A stretch of 64,000 nt of DNA from Pseudomonas sp. RIT-PI-AD (GTDB lineage Bacteria; Pseudomonadota; Gammaproteobacteria; Pseudomonadales; Pseudomonadaceae): the NCBI RefSeq assembly GCF_025642785.1, contig NZ_JANZKU010000023.1, forward strand, positions 1 through 64,000, written 5' to 3'. The position numbers were made by a program, and so were the translations under genes. This document shows, piece after piece, positions 63,903 through 64,000 of this stretch (positions are counted from its first letter, which is position 1; every line of letters starts with the position of its first letter). The notes under the pieces were generated by a model, which worked only from the letters and a program-made list of their open reading frames with translations, was not told where the DNA came from and searched no databases.

Positions 63903-64000
63903 GTGGATGGAGAAGGCGTCATCCACCCTACGAGAATGGCGGCGAGAGGCAGACCAGGTGACACGACCCGTAGGGTGGATGGCGCTTCATCCATCCACCA
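63903..64000. repeat. Inverted REP-like repeats
   Basis: GGATGGAGAAGGCGTCATCCACCCTACG (63904-63931 region) and CGTAGGGTGGATGGCGCTTCATCCATCCACC (63969-63999 region) share CATCCACCCTACG in inverted orientation, each with its own hairpin. This is the arrangement of bacterial interspersed mosaic elements known in Pseudomonas intergenic regions. The pair may continue past the window edge. Confidence 0.6.

Overview
The window is GC-rich (about two-thirds G+C) chromosomal DNA of a Pseudomonas close to, but probably not identical with, P. aeruginosa. Gene content and protein sequences (arcDABC, fabY-cysQ-nudE-yrfG, an MATE/GGDEF-EAL/rep/xpt block) match that group. Several gene orders differ from what I recall of PAO1: rmlBACD instead of rmlBDAC, no dctPQM between dctBD and arcD, and no poxB between rep and xpt. 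Species identity is inferred from remembered family sequences, not from a search.

Region 1 (1-8500) is an accessory island. It holds the end of a type VI secretion spike-like protein (VgrG/DUF2345-like), a 1309-residue Rhs protein with a PAAR-like start and a cysteine-rich variable tip, and a small membrane protein that is probably its immunity partner. A frameshifted and truncated IS5/IS427-type transposase follows, then a translationally coupled operon of two unknown small proteins and two paralogous periplasmic ankyrin-repeat proteins. The island ends with a MITE-like IS relic and a nucleotidyltransferase-family protein.

Region 2 (8638-25420), all on the minus strand, is a lambda-like flexible-tail module with no terminase, portal, head or integrase genes. 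This is the gene content of an F-type tailocin (pyocin F-like). Read in its own direction it has an early promoter with an operator-like palindrome, four small early genes including a Rha/antirepressor-like protein and a Q-type antiterminator, then a strong late promoter whose -10 lies inside a near-perfect LexA box and which is followed at once by two intrinsic terminators. Next come tail completion protein, tube, G/GT chaperones joined by a -1 slippery site, a very short tape measure, M, L, K, two I paralogues, J, fibre genes, and a holin-endolysin-Rz-Rz1 cassette. Further terminators lie between the structural genes, so Q-dependent antitermination is the likely switch. This is the most interesting system in the window.

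Region 3 (25619-43000) is core metabolism: dTDP-L-rhamnose synthesis (rmlBACD), a DctB/DctD-type two-component system, the ANR-controlled arginine deiminase operon (arcDABC), FabY, and cysQ/nudE/yrfG. Region 4 (41989-54261) has a LysR regulator, fdhD with a YdeP-type molybdoenzyme, a sugar-porin-like channel divergent from an MFS transporter, cardiolipin synthase, and a thioesterase/acyl-CoA dehydrogenase/3-hydroxyacyl-CoA dehydrogenase operon. Region 5 (54563-64000) has a coiled-coil protein of unknown role, a LysR regulator divergent from an FAD oxidoreductase and MATE pump, a GGDEF-EAL protein, rep, xpt, and inverted REP-like repeats at the right edge. No rRNA, tRNA or CRISPR array was seen.
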